Below, piece by piece: positions 10,320-20,756 of a stretch of DNA of 64,000 bases (the stretch's first letter is position 1; the number at the start of each line of letters is the position of its first letter). The notes beneath the pieces are model-generated. The model ran no database searches, had not been told where the DNA came from, and saw only the letters and a list, made by a program, of their open reading frames with translations. The translations under genes were made by a program, and so were the position numbers. The DNA comes from Ypsolopha sequella (Eukaryota; Arthropoda; Insecta; Lepidoptera; Ypsolophidae): assembly GCA_934047225.1 (NCBI GenBank), contig OW204012.1, positions 14,012,001 to 14,076,000 of the forward strand. Direction: 5' to 3'.

Positions 10320-10985
10320 TTTAGGGTTCCCTAGTCAATAACAAGGAACCCTTATAGTTTTGCCATATCCGTCTGTCTCTCTGTCTGTCCGCGGCTTAGC
10401 TTAGAGACTATTTATTTATTTATAATTGTGTACAATCAGGCACTGTGGTTCCTTAGAATTAAAAGTTCAAAATTAAAATTAAAAATTATGGATTTACAAT
10501 ACAATATAATACATTTACAATATTAAATATTAAAATTATTATTAGTACTAGAAAGCTGTAATTTGGCATAGGTATACATATTTATCACGCACGCCGATAA
10601 AGTGGTACAGTTAAATTTTTAAAAATATTTTTTTTATGTTACCTCCCCTACACGTAATGTGGGGATGATTTTTTTTTCTCGTCTATCCCCTAGTGTGGGG
10701 TGTCGTTGGATAGGTAATTTCAAAAATATTATGGGTGTAATTTTTCGATCCAGGGTTCCGTTTACGTAATATTAAGCTTAAAAGTGCTAATTTTTGTAAG
10801 AGTCTAGTTCCCCCCCCTGCCAGCAAAACGGTTGTATTTGGAGACGTGAAAAAAATCACGGCAGTAGTATACATAACGAAATTAAAAAGAAAACTATCAC
10901 AGCTAAGTAGGCTTTACAACTTAACGAGTACAGATCGCGCCAAACTTTTAGTCCCCTCTATACACGGGGCGATTCACCTAATAAG
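10320..10985. repeat. Interspersed repeat family gamma, variant copy
   Basis: Starts AGGGTTCCCTAGTCAATAAC. Its interior matches the 24238-24916 copy in reverse order (TAAGTAGGCTTTACAACTTA block), and it ends at a half of the small MITE found complete at 24311-24430. Confidence 0.65.
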
Positions 10986-11209
10986 CAAAATTTTATGAAA
11001 CACCATCATAATATTATAGCTGTCAGGATATGGGATATACAGGTAACTAAGGAGACTTCTGTATAGTCTCCACAGGTAACTTTGGAGATTTGTATTTTAT
11101 AAACTGTCACAAATTGCAGGATTAAATTATTTACTTAAAATGCCTAGTATTTTAAGTTTTTAGGTAAATTTATACATTAAAAGCCCAAATAAGTTTAGAT
11201 TTGATAAAC

Positions 11210-11475
11210 TTTCACTTTTGACAGCAGTTACTTTCAATATTTTGTCACTTTTGACATCTCACACCGTCAATTTTAATATTTTGACACATCTGTCATTTTT
11301 TAAACATCTGTCAATTTTCATTTCGATAAAACTGTCACATTTGACACAGCTGTCACTTTTGACTCATCTGTCACTTTCGATACATCTTTCGCTTTTGACA
11401 CACCTGTCACTTTTGACACTTCTGTCACTTTAGACACATCTGTCACTTTGGACACATCTATCACTTTTGACAGAT
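11210..11475. repeat. 18-bp degenerate minisatellite
   Basis: Repeats of CACATCTGTCACTTTTGA type occur about 12-14 times with substitutions. The LSLLTH-type ORF over it is an artefact of the 18-bp period. Confidence 0.85.
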
Positions 11476-11733
11476 CCGTCCCAATTTGTTGTTTCGCTGC
11501 GTGATTATTAATATTACTTACGCGTCCAAGAAAAAGAGGACAATGAGCCAACATATAATCGCCTCTATGAAAAGCAGATTAAATCGTTGCCATTGGATTT
11601 ATTGTGCTGGACGGTTAATAAAATTTTCTAGGGTAAGCCATACTTTTAAAGGTGTCAAATTAAACTAACATAATTTTGCATATTGGTTCACGTTTTACTT
11701 TCAAGAGCTGATGATTTCTATTTAAGGTGGTTT
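11476..11733 (-). other. B1 downstream flank
   Basis: 3'UTR and flank of chorion B1. It resembles the UTR of B3 for the first 60 bases. No canonical AATAAA was found close to the stop. Confidence 0.5.
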
Positions 11734-13278
11734 TTAGTAGCATCCGCAACCACCGTTTGTGGGGTATCCAGCATTGATGATGTTAGCGCCACACAGGTTG
11801 TTGCTGCCATAACCAGCCAGACCATTGTTGAGTACAGCACCAGACAACACGTTGCCTGACAGACCAGAGAGACCTTGTCCGCAACCAGCTGAGATAATAC
11901 CAACACCAGGAGCAGAGTTGTAGACAACTGAACCCTGACCACCACTGGGCAAAGAACCCTCCACTGCGACAGCACCAATGAATGGCAAGGCTCCAACAAT
12001 TCCAACTTGTCCCAGGATCTCGAGATTTTCAGCGACAACACTGAGTCCATTGGGAGTGGTGTAAGATCCACTGACAACACTCAACGGACCACTTTGTGTT
12101 CCATAGCCTGACGAGGAGACAGCGGAGCCACAGCCATAGTTTGATCCATAGTTAAGTCCGGAGTAACCAGAGCCCTGGCCACATCCACAAGGAGCGAAGC
12201 CAGGACCCTGAGACAGGTAGTTGTTGCCGCATTGTCCGTAGACAGCCTTAAAACAACAAAAAGACAGACAATGAATAAAAAGGAGCACACGAGAAAAGTA
12301 GATATTCATCCTAGAAAAAAATAAACTTTTAACAAAAAAATAGCAACCGACTTCAATAGTAACAGCAGTCATTCACTAAAAAGTTAGTAATAATTCTATA
12401 AAGACCGATGGTACCGAAGCAACACTCTTGCCGACTTCTTTCTTCCTGAAACGTTATGTTACCTAGAAATCGGCGTTCTTATATTGGTTTTTATGTTGCT
12501 ATATCGTAGGAAAAACGCCGACTTTTTCTTCTTCCAAACAAAAAAATTATTATTCAAATCGGGTCAGAAATGACGGAGTTATGGAGTAACAACGCCAAAA
12601 AAAAAATACAGTCGATAAAGGATTACCCTCGTTTTGCTTTTGCCTTATTCAAAAATATCTTAAGGCGATATGATAAAGTTTTAGCGTCCCTGTTACTCCA
12701 TATGCGAAAAAACCCTCAGTGCGAGAGGGATGGATTCGTGGAAATGTAGCAAAAAGTCGGTTTTTTATTAACATAAAATGTACTATAGTTACTCCAAAAA
12801 TTTCGTTTAACCATGTCCTAGATATTGTTAAAACCCATCTAATAATATATAATTGCAATCCATATGTCATTCTGAATTGGCAAACCAGGAGAATTGGTGT
12901 AGAAAAAGACCTAATTTCAATAAATATTTCTATCGAGCCGAATTTCTTCAATCGCGTTTCTGTTTTAACAGATACCTAGAAAATGATTTCAAAAATCATA
13001 TACTATTTTATCAAAATAATATATTATTTACTGAAGTAGATATGCAAGTACGAAAAAAGTGTCGATTTTCTTCCGTAGCGCCTTAATTACTAGCATACTG
13101 AATAAAAGCAAAGTCAAAATCCCAAGAAATATAGCCTGTAAAAGTGTCAGCATGAATGTGGAAGAAGCAAAAGAGGAGCTAAATCTTTTCTCACGCATAT
13201 AAATTCTCTTTAAAAACACGTACTCACCTGCACTATAAGTACTGAAGCAAAAAGTGAGAAGAGAACCTTAGACACCAT
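11734..13278 (-). CDS. Chorion class B protein B1 (two exons)
   Basis: Eggshell structural protein. Exon 1 is 13228-13278 (M-V-S-K-V-L-F-S-L-F-A-S-V-L-I-V-Q, 17 residues) with donor GTGAGTA. Exon 2 is 11734-12246, starting A-V-Y-G-Q-C-G after a T-rich acceptor. The total is 187 residues and the intron is 981 bp. The mature protein has a Gly/Tyr/Ser left arm with CGCGQGSGYSG, then the class B central domain (GPLSVVSGSYTTPNG, then AENLEILG and LPFIGAVAVEGSLPSGGQGS), and a right arm ending GGCGCY. An ORF that continues into the intron with MTAVTIEV is not coding; that stretch is a repeat. B1 is divergent to A2, with 513 bp between the start codons and a TATA box at 13328-13335. Confidence 0.93.
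12320..12600. repeat. Half copy of the long foldback, in the B1 intron
   Basis: The sequence from AACTTTTAACAAAAAAATAG to AGAAATCGGCG matches the left arm of the palindrome at 18263-18624. The 40-bp spacer that follows is in the opposite orientation to the spacer there. It continues into a stretch related to 17480-17600 (GGAGTTATGGAGTAACAACG). Confidence 0.8.
12655..12990. repeat. Interspersed repeat family beta, divergent copy
   Basis: Related to the copies at 22400-22850, 34605-34790 (-) and 58470-58885. One end reads TTAAGGCGATATG. It lies within the B1 intron. Confidence 0.6.
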
Positions 13279-13791
13279 TTTGATTGCGTTGTTTAACGAG
13301 TAATAATTCTTTTATATCGCAGCCTAGTTTATATACCATACAACATTAAACTATTAACGAATTTTGAAATCCATTTAGCAACTTATACTATATAGATTAT
13401 TAGGGTCCCTCTTTTATGTTATCGATATCAATGTATCCCGGGTATCGATGAATGCCAGCAACAATGTCTTCAGACGTAATACAAACCTAAACCTATGCAC
13501 AATATTTTGATACCTTCATAATCATTATTAACATTTTTAACCAATAATTTCAACATAAAAAGATTATTTGTAAGCACCTTTATTAAATGAATTTACTTAA
13601 TTGATAACCGAACTTGTCATTACACTATTGCAAATTACTTTGTCACAATCACACGTTAGTTTACAAGTTTTATGTAAGAGTAAAATGTAATAATATAATT
13701 TTGAAATTTTCACCCAATTTCAATCATATAAATACCTTTTACGTAGCTTAGACATCATTCTCGAGTCAATATTCGAATAACATATAACAAA
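13279..13791. promoter_or_regulatory. Bidirectional promoter B1/A2
   Basis: 513 bp between the divergent start codons. The B1 TATA (reverse TATATAAA) is at 13328-13335 and the A2 TATAAATA is at 13727-13734, each about 50-60 bp from its ATG. A conserved block ATCACACGTTAGTTTACA lies at 13648-13670. It is shared with the A3 and A4 promoters and includes a forkhead-like GTTTAC core (A2 has AGTTTAC, A3 and A4 have TGTTTAC). Confidence 0.85.
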
Positions 13792-15507
13792 ATGGCCAAG
13801 TTCGCTTTCCTTATTGTCTGCGCCCAAGCTCTGCTTATTCAGGTAAATAGAATCTATCAAAAAAGTACAAGGTCGTTTTCACTATAAACCCTTGCAAATA
13901 AACAGATAATATTTTTGGGTCATAATCTTGGACTTGGTCCATTGTTAAGCAAATACTACCTGACAATTAGGCCAATAATTGTCCGTATCAAGTCTTCGCC
14001 ATTGGCCTAATTGTGATGGTATTGTAATAAAATTTACAAATAATAAAATTATCTGCTTTATTCGTTCCTGAATAAGTAGATGTGAGAAACAGACAGAAAA
14101 CATAAACGCCTAAGTCATTGTACCGTTTTGATATTTTGGAATTTGGATACCTTAAAATTTAAAATCGTATTTAATTACTACTAATTTAATTACTTCTAAT
14201 TTATTTAAATACTAATTAAACAGCTTAATTACTTTAATAAAAATGTGAAAATATTCCTTAATGAAAGATGATAATTAATACAAAAATAATCCTAAAGAAA
14301 TAATTATAAAAAGAAAATTGCCTCTAGATCACTCTCCTGCGGGAGAGTGCCCAAAATACTTGCCACATTACCTCTCTGTATGGCAAGACTTATACGCTGG
14401 CCTAGATAAATATTTACTTTTCTTTCTGCGTTTCTATACTGCAATGATATAATGTTAATTTATATCTCCTTGCGATGGATAAATCAAGTGTTTATTTATT
14501 TAAGTGTTCAAACATGGAAATTTATTTCTGTCAAAGTTTAAAATTCTTTAAATTTCTTTGGTTGTCACAAAATCCAAATCGGAAGTTTATTTAGAACGTT
14601 TATGTATAAACTTTTACTTTTCATTTGTATTTTGTATTTTTTTACAAATTGTAATTAAAATGATCTATGTTTCTTAACAACTCAGGGGGTAGCAGTCCAT
14701 ATCGAGCTTTAACCGCTCGATACAACATAACTATCCATCTCGAGGTAGATCAACAGAGTGAGATAGAACACTGTATCACGTGCTATCGAGCTCGATATGG
14801 TTTGCTATGCTAGACTAACAGGTTATCCGTCGTATTTTGCTTTATCAACTATTCGATAATAAAAGGCTGCTGTTACTTTTACTCATTTGACTCCTGTTTC
14901 AATCTCATGGAGTGCTCTTCCGAGTAGTTTACAAATAAATCTCTAGGTTACCACACTAACAACAAACTGTATGACACAACGTAGCTACATACCTTAGTAC
15001 CTGAGGCATCTTTAATTACTAGAAAAACATTGAAAATCCTTATTTTTTGTCATTTCACTGAGAAAACATAAAAACATGTCAATTTTTCCCTAGAATGTGT
15101 TCAGCGCATGTCTGCAAGCAGCTGCTCCAGCCATCACCCTGGGAAACGTTGGTCTCGGCAGCGGCTACTCTGGATCTGGCTGTGGTTGTGGGGCCTCTGT
15201 CTTGAGCAACGCTGGCTTCAACAACGTTGGTGTCAACAATATTGGCTACAACAACGTTGGTATCAACAATGTTGGCTACAACAACGCTGCTCTTAACTCT
15301 GGCTACGGCAGCTCTTCTGGTTACGGCGGTTCAGGTACTGGAGATATCAACGCCATCGGTGAACTGGATGTCACTGGCTACAGTAATGTAAACGGCCATC
15401 TGCCAGTATACGGTCTGGTGCAGTTCAACGGTAACCTCCCAGCTTGTGGTACCGTTACTGTCATTGGTAACACTCCCAGCATCTGTGAATGCGGTTGCAA
15501 CTATTAA
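13792..15507 (+). CDS. Chorion class A protein A2 (two exons)
   Basis: Eggshell structural protein of 154 residues. Exon 1 is 13792-13842, encoding MAKFAFLIVCAQALLIQ, with donor GTAAAT. Exon 2 is 15094-15507 after CCCTAG, starting N-V-F-S-A-C-L-Q. The phase-0 intron of 1251 bp holds an RT-associated fragment near 14330-14400. The mature chain has GCGCG, the longest NNVG.NNIGYNN stretch of the four close A paralogues (five related units), a short G-Y-S run, the class A central domain ending PACGTVTVIG, and the tail CECGCNY. The start codon is set by the conserved 17-residue signal-peptide exon also seen in A3 and A4. No canonical AATAAA was found near the stop; the 3'UTR resembles A3. Co-expression with B1 is expected from the shared promoter. 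Confidence 0.93.
14325..14400 (-). pseudogene. Fragment of RT-associated TE domain, A2 intron
   Basis: On the minus strand this reads AIQRGNVASILGTLPQES-like. It matches the end of the ORF at 57175-57567 and the fragment at 63940-64000. It is only about 25 codons of a mobile-element protein terminus. Confidence 0.6.
14407..14530. repeat. Block duplicated at 45900-46010
   Basis: The TTCTGCGTTTCTATACTGCA and CTCCTTGCGATGGATAAATC segments occur in both places with small indels. The nature of the repeat is unknown. Confidence 0.6.
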
Positions 15508-16030
15508 ATGTTGAAATAATTTATTCTATGAAACCAAATATATTTCTGCAATTGATTTTGTAGTTTTTGTTATTGATGATGAGATTCTTGAGACCCTATT
15601 TTGTTTAATAAGCGCCCTTTATCCTGGTAATGGCCCAGAGCAAGCCCACTGTGCAAAACGTTCTCACACACTGTCAAAAAAGTAGGATCTATTTTTCGCT
15701 TTATAAATATCCTGCGAGATCAAGTAGAATCATCAAATGACGACTTCAAAATGTAAGGATTTACGCGTTAAAGAAAGTCCTCCAAAAATCCCCAGATGTT
15801 CACAATTTTGCAGCATGGATTTAAGTACTTGTCAAGATTAATGATTTGTGCTAACCAGTCGTAGATATCAACTGCTTTTGTACTGTCTGGATATTTTTTT
15901 TTTGCAAATGATTAGTTTGAATTCTGCTTTTGCTTGTACTCGAAAAATATATTAACCAAAGGCGATCTCCAGCGATTTAAAAGACTTTGTCTTGTAAAAA
16001 TAAGTAATACATTTTCGGCTAAAATCAAAA
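15508..16030. other. A2 downstream spacer
   Basis: The 3'UTR lies in the first 60 bp, with an ATATATTTCTGCAATTGATT block shared with A3. Nothing else was recognised. Confidence 0.5.
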
Positions 16031-16036
16031 ATAATT

Positions 16037-16152
16037 TATTCAACCACTAGTATATGGCTAGAAATAATTCTGACAACAACTCGTTCCAAAACAGAAACCT
16101 TTAGACAGGCAGGAATGCTGCCATCAAACTGCACCATGGTAACCACTGGCAT
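16037..16152 (-). pseudogene. Relic of a class A chorion gene (3' end)
   Basis: The minus strand matches the last roughly 30 codons, stop and poly(A) signal of A5 at 37098-37220: it reads PVVTMVQFDGSIPA...KVSV, then loses frame by a small deletion near the tail before the former stop (16058-16060) and TTTATT (16037-16042 region). Upstream homology stops at about 16150. It resembles A5 rather than the nearer A1-A4, so an A5-type gene or gene fragment once lay here. There is no promoter and no first exon, so it is non-functional. Confidence 0.8.
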
Positions 16153-16159
16153 ATGATAA

Positions 16160-16800
16160 ATTGTTTACAATCTGTTAGATTCCCCAGTACACTATAAAGT
16201 CAAATACCTCATAGGTCTGCCAATTTAATAGACATTTCACTGGAGCAGTAATAAAAAGTGGCAAATTAGCACAGCCATCATCCAAAAACTATTATGGAGA
16301 GAGAACTAGGGAGTACCTAACTCCCAAGTTCCCAAGTTCATTGACGGATGTGCTACCGGAATTAGTACCCTAATATATGATACCTTTAAAAAGAAAGGAA
16401 TGAAAATTATTTAAGGATAAGCAAAAGTATCTAATATTCCAGTAAGGGATGAAGCGACGACTGAAGGCTAAAATAAGATTACGGTTGAAGAAGTAGAACA
16501 GGTTAACGAATTGTCTAACTGGGTTGTCTTGTTCCTGCTGTGTGGTTTGACATTATAATAATACTCGTATAATAGGAATCTGAAGTAAATATTGATTTAA
16601 GAGATCGTTGTGACCAAATAGATGTTGTAACTAAAAAAGTAGGGCTCCGGTGAAATTTGAAATCAAATCATGCTCTTTGGACTATAAATTCAGGTTTTCC
16701 ACCCTATGAATTAATTAGTCTTACCACGATCATTGGATTTTAAAATAAAATTCGTTTGTTGACACAATTTAAATAGGGAAGCAAATTTTTGCAAACCTAA
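16160..16800. other. Spacer, nothing recognised
   Basis: No ORF, RNA or in-window repeat was supported. Confidence 0.4.
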
Positions 16801-16805
16801 CCTAA

Positions 16806-17475
16806 CATCAAAAAACCAGCGAAGTGCGAGTCAGACTTGCGTACCTAGGGTTCCGTATTGTGGATGATAAATTTAATTTTGTATTTTTTTTTGTGATTTT
16901 TTTCTCACCCTCTTTATTTTTCCTGTATTGTTTACGTAAACACATATTACCATGATTTTTTTTCGTATGTTTTGGTCCTCCAGTTTTGGAGATAAGGGGG
17001 GAGGACATACAATTTTTTATGGTTTTTCAAGGATTTCTCGAAATGATATAGACAAACTATAAATTTTTACAGTAAACTTTTTAATTTTTTAATACCTATA
17101 GGTATATTAAAGCCAATTCTGAAGGCTTTAATTTTAGTTTTAGTGCTGTCAAAGCTTAAAAATTTCCAAAGAAATTTAGCTTCTAATCCTAACTATTAAG
17201 GACTATTGTGTAATAACTAAAACTAAAGCCTTCAGAATCGGCTTTATTGTATTTTATAAAATATTTTTTAAATTTATTTTACTTCTTATTTTTCATATGT
17301 GCTATATTTTTTTTACCGCTATAATTTTCCTGTAATTGGCCAGTTATGATCTGTTAAACCAGTTTCAGGGATAAGCCCCCCCCCCCCCCCCCCCCTTAAG
17401 GGTAATACATATTTTTGTAGTTTTTTAAAGATTTATGTAAATATATTAAAAATATATATTTTTACAATCAACTTT
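16806..17475. repeat. Interspersed repeat family gamma copy
   Basis: Starts with GCGAAGTGCGAGTCAGACTT and TAGGGTTCCGTATTGTGGAT. It serves as an empty-site reference for the MITE at 1763-2352. It includes a C homopolymer run near 17378-17394 and a small inverted pair with GCCTTCAGAATCGGCTT near 17110-17245. Confidence 0.7.
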
Positions 17476-17477
17476 TA

Positions 17478-18260
17478 ACCGACTTCAAAAAGGAGGCGGT
17501 TCTCAATTCGACTGTATGTTTTTTTTTTTTTTTTGGCGTTGTTACTCCATAACTCCGTCATTTCCCAACCGATTTGAACAATTCTTTTTTTGTTTGAAAA
17601 AGTATACTTCCAGATAGGTCCCATTTTGGGTTTGGTCATGATCTGATGAAGGTCTTCAGAGATAGGCAGTGGAACTCTTCAGAAAATGACAGCATATCTC
17701 TCGAAATTAAAGCAATCGCTATGCACTTGGGTGCTGATTACAAGGTATTACTTGAAAATCGACATTCTTCCACCTGACTTTCGATCCTGGCTTCATCAAC
17801 ATATTCACCATAGAACTCTTCAACGGATCAGAGCACATAACTCGAGATTGCGGTAATCACTGCGTTAGGGTGCTGATTCAAGGGTATTACTTGGAGATCA
17901 TCAGAATACCCACCTGACCTTCGATCCTGGCTTCATCACCATAGAACTCCTCAACGGATGACAGCACATAACTTTAGATTACGGCAACCAGTTTGTGTTA
18001 GGGTGCTCATTGCAGGGCATTGCTGAAAATTGCCAGTGTACCCACCTGAATTTCGATCTTGGCTTCATCACCGTAGAACTCTTCAACGGATGACAGCACA
18101 TAACTCGAGATTGCGGTAATCATGTAGTGTTAGGGTGCTGATAGCAGGAAGCTACTCAAACATGGCTACTTATACTCACTTGAACTTCGTTTCATATTAA
18201 CACCACGTTTGCAAGAACTACCTATACCTCACAATTTAACCCAGCAACACTAAAAAATGT
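17478..18260. repeat. Repeat element with about four 135-bp tandem units
   Basis: Begins ACCGACTTCAAAAAGGAGGC. Tandem degenerate units (17640-18190) then share CTTCAACGGATGACAGCACA and GTTAGGGTGCTGAT. There is no coding frame. A rolling-circle (Helitron-like) non-autonomous element is possible but no diagnostic ends were confirmed. Confidence 0.65.
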
Positions 18261-18262
18261 GA

Positions 18263-18624
18263 AATAAAATAAACTTTTAACAAAAAAATAGCAACCGACT
18301 TCAATAGTAACAGCAGTCATTCACTAAAAAGTTAATAATAATTCTATAAAGACCGATGGTACCGAAGCAACACTTTTGCCGACTTCTTTCTTCCTGAAAC
18401 ATTATGTTATCTAGAAGTCGGCGTATTTCCTACGATATAGCAACATAGAAACCAATATAAGAACGCCGACTTCTAGATAACATAACGTTTCAGGAAGAAA
18501 GAAGTCGGCAAAAGTGTTGCTTCGGTACCATCGGTCTTTATAGAATTATTATTAACTTTTTAGTGAATGACTGCTGTTACTATTGAAGTCGGTTGCTATT
18601 TTTTTGTTAAAAGTTTATTTTATT
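18263..18624. repeat. Near-perfect foldback, 161-bp arms
   Basis: The arms 18263-18423 and 18464-18624 are reverse complements with one mismatch seen by eye, around a 40-bp spacer. There is no ORF of note. A transcript would form a long hairpin. A half copy with a flipped spacer is at 12320-12540. Confidence 0.92.
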
Positions 18625-18625
18625 A

Positions 18626-19990
18626 ATATCTAACATTTGATACCCGTATTGTGTTTTTAGGATAATAATTTTTATTTTTCTCACTTTTGTTTTGGAAATA
18701 TTTTGAACAGTTTCAAATTTTTTATATTTTTTTTTACACCGTGATATGTGGACAAATTATTATTTTATTTTATTTTTCTTTATTTAGGAAAACAAACAGT
18801 CTATGTATATATCACTTACTTTAATTATTATTAAAACTATTTGACCTAGAGTTCCTTAAATGCATACTTATATTTATATAGATTAACAAAAACAAAACGG
18901 TACAGGATGGTGTAAGCACAAAGGTAATAATAATAATATGATAAATAAAACAATAAATTCTTAAAACATATTTCTAAGAAATTTGACCCCTGTTATTTTA
19001 ACCAAATTTTACCAATTGTTTTCTTGTATGTCGAAAGAGAAGGTGCAAAAATATCAACATTAATTAATTGTTTGTTATAACAGCTTGAAGAACGCCTAAA
19101 GAAAGTATTTTTAGCATAATTTGTTCTGCTCAGGATTACAGAAAATGGGCTTCAGAAGCAAAACTGCGTTTACAGACGTTTTTAAATTGGTTTAAACTTT
19201 CTATATGAATTTTACAAAACTTTGAAAAAAATATAACACATATATTGTGACCCATGTCCCGTAATTGTGATGTTTTAAAATCTTAAAAGCTTTAACCTAT
19301 AACGAGAAAATAAATACCTTTAATAACCTTTCAAATGCTTTAAAAAACTGGCAAATAGTTTAAACTTTTTAAACTCAAAAGAGACAAGGTTAAAACTTAT
19401 ATACATACACGAGCAATACAAAAATCTAACACAATGATGTTTAAAACTTTTAAATATCAAACTTAACATATGTGAAAAGCATTAATTTCTCTATTTTGCG
19501 CTACCCGGCGACACAGCGATCGTCGTAACAGCCACTTTGCAATGCACTCTAACATGAACGTTATTTCTATTTCGTTATTGTCGATATTTGTACTGACATA
19601 TTTCGAGCTGCTAATATAGCTTACTGAAGCCTCTTAAACGTGATGAGGTCCGCGGGACACGAAACCTTACTTTTTCAAGCAAAACGGCCGAGTCCATGTG
19701 ATTGTTTACAACTTTGTATAGAAATGAGCCATCTAAATATTTACGTCTATTTTCAAGAGATGCAATGTTATGGCATTTGGCCGAGCTAACGTAACCTGTG
19801 AAATGTTATCCAGTTCGGAAATCCAGTGACTTCAAAAACCTATTTTGAATTCTTTCAATACGGGCGATATGAATAAAATATTGAGGGCTCCACACTACAC
19901 TACCGAATTCTAAGATGCTACGCACATTATGCATAGAATAAAGTTTTGAGAGTACTCTAAACATCAGTTTTGTATTGGATTCAGTTCCGT
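18626..19990 (-). mobile_element. Degenerate LINE 3' portion with a gamma fragment
   Basis: Minus-strand codons at about 19810-19975 read SILEFGSVVWSP, then RIERIQNRFLK, the C-terminal block of Jockey/CR1-type RT. A 3'UTR and AT-rich tail extend to about 18765. 18626-18760 is a reversed family gamma segment. A family zeta block lies at 19480-19620. Frames are broken, so no CDS is called. Confidence 0.65.
19480..19620. repeat. Interspersed repeat family zeta
   Basis: The GATCGTCGTAACAGCCACTT block is shared with 26590-26725 and, inverted, with 60530-60650 in the B3 intron. Confidence 0.65.
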
Positions 19991-20429
19991 CAATGTAGAT
20001 CGTAAATATTTGAATAAAATATGGCGTGTTTTTTGACTCTAGGCGATTATTAATTATACTTCAAAAATAATCATACTTTCAATCTTCTATCAATTACATT
20101 ACTTTTAAAAAAGTATTAATTTCACAAAAAAGGAATTCAGTTTCCATGTTTCAAAACCAATTGAAACGAAACCAACACACGCAGATACTAACTAGAAAAA
20201 ACCATATTTATTACATAAATAAATTATGGTTAATGTCATAATGAAGCCGCGATTTAAAAAAAAACTGAAGTTTTACGTGCGTGGCATCTGATTAGAGCAG
20301 GATAGAGAGTTAAAAAACAAACGCGTTAGAGCAGGACTGAATTTTAGCATTGTGCAGCCCCTTAAATGGTTTAGATAGACGGAAAATTAAACCTAGTTGC
20401 TTAATGCTATTTTTGTACCCAAATTTCAT

Positions 20430-20520
20430 GTTATGAGGCTGTGGAATACGGACGGAGAGACTACGGAGTCTCACCATAAAGGTTCCTTTTGTACCTTTTA
20501 GGTACGGAAACCTAAAAAGA
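20430..20520. repeat. Short family gamma end
   Basis: Contains GGTTCCTTTTGTACCTTTTA and GAGTCTCACC, the right-end portion of family gamma only. Confidence 0.65.
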
Positions 20521-20719
20521 AGAAACCGTATGACTATAGTTTTCAACTTAAGAATAGCTTCATCCTTCCTGAGTGAAATTGATTGTGGCAGAAACAGCAA
20601 GTCACACCAAAATGGTTCCGTTTTATTACTATTTGGGACGGAAAATTAAATAGATGTTTTGTTACAATTAGTAAAGGGTATCAAATTAAGCTAAAATAAT
20701 TTCGGTTATAGGTTTATAT

Positions 20720-20725
20720 TTTATT
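20720..20725 (-). terminator. Poly(A) signal of B2
   Basis: TTTATT on plus (AATAAA on minus), 32 bp beyond the B2 stop codon. Confidence 0.7.
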
Positions 20726-20756
20726 TTCGAAGCAGGTAATTTATGTTTAAGTTAGT

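Noticed and set aside
11218..11554. LSLLTH / DVSKVTD repeat proteins
   Set aside because: Artefacts of an 18-bp degenerate repeat in both strands.
12247..12372. N-terminal extension MTAVTIEV... of B1
   Set aside because: It is the foldback repeat within the intron. The conserved exon 1 with donor lies at 13228-13278, and B2 and B3 have the same structure.
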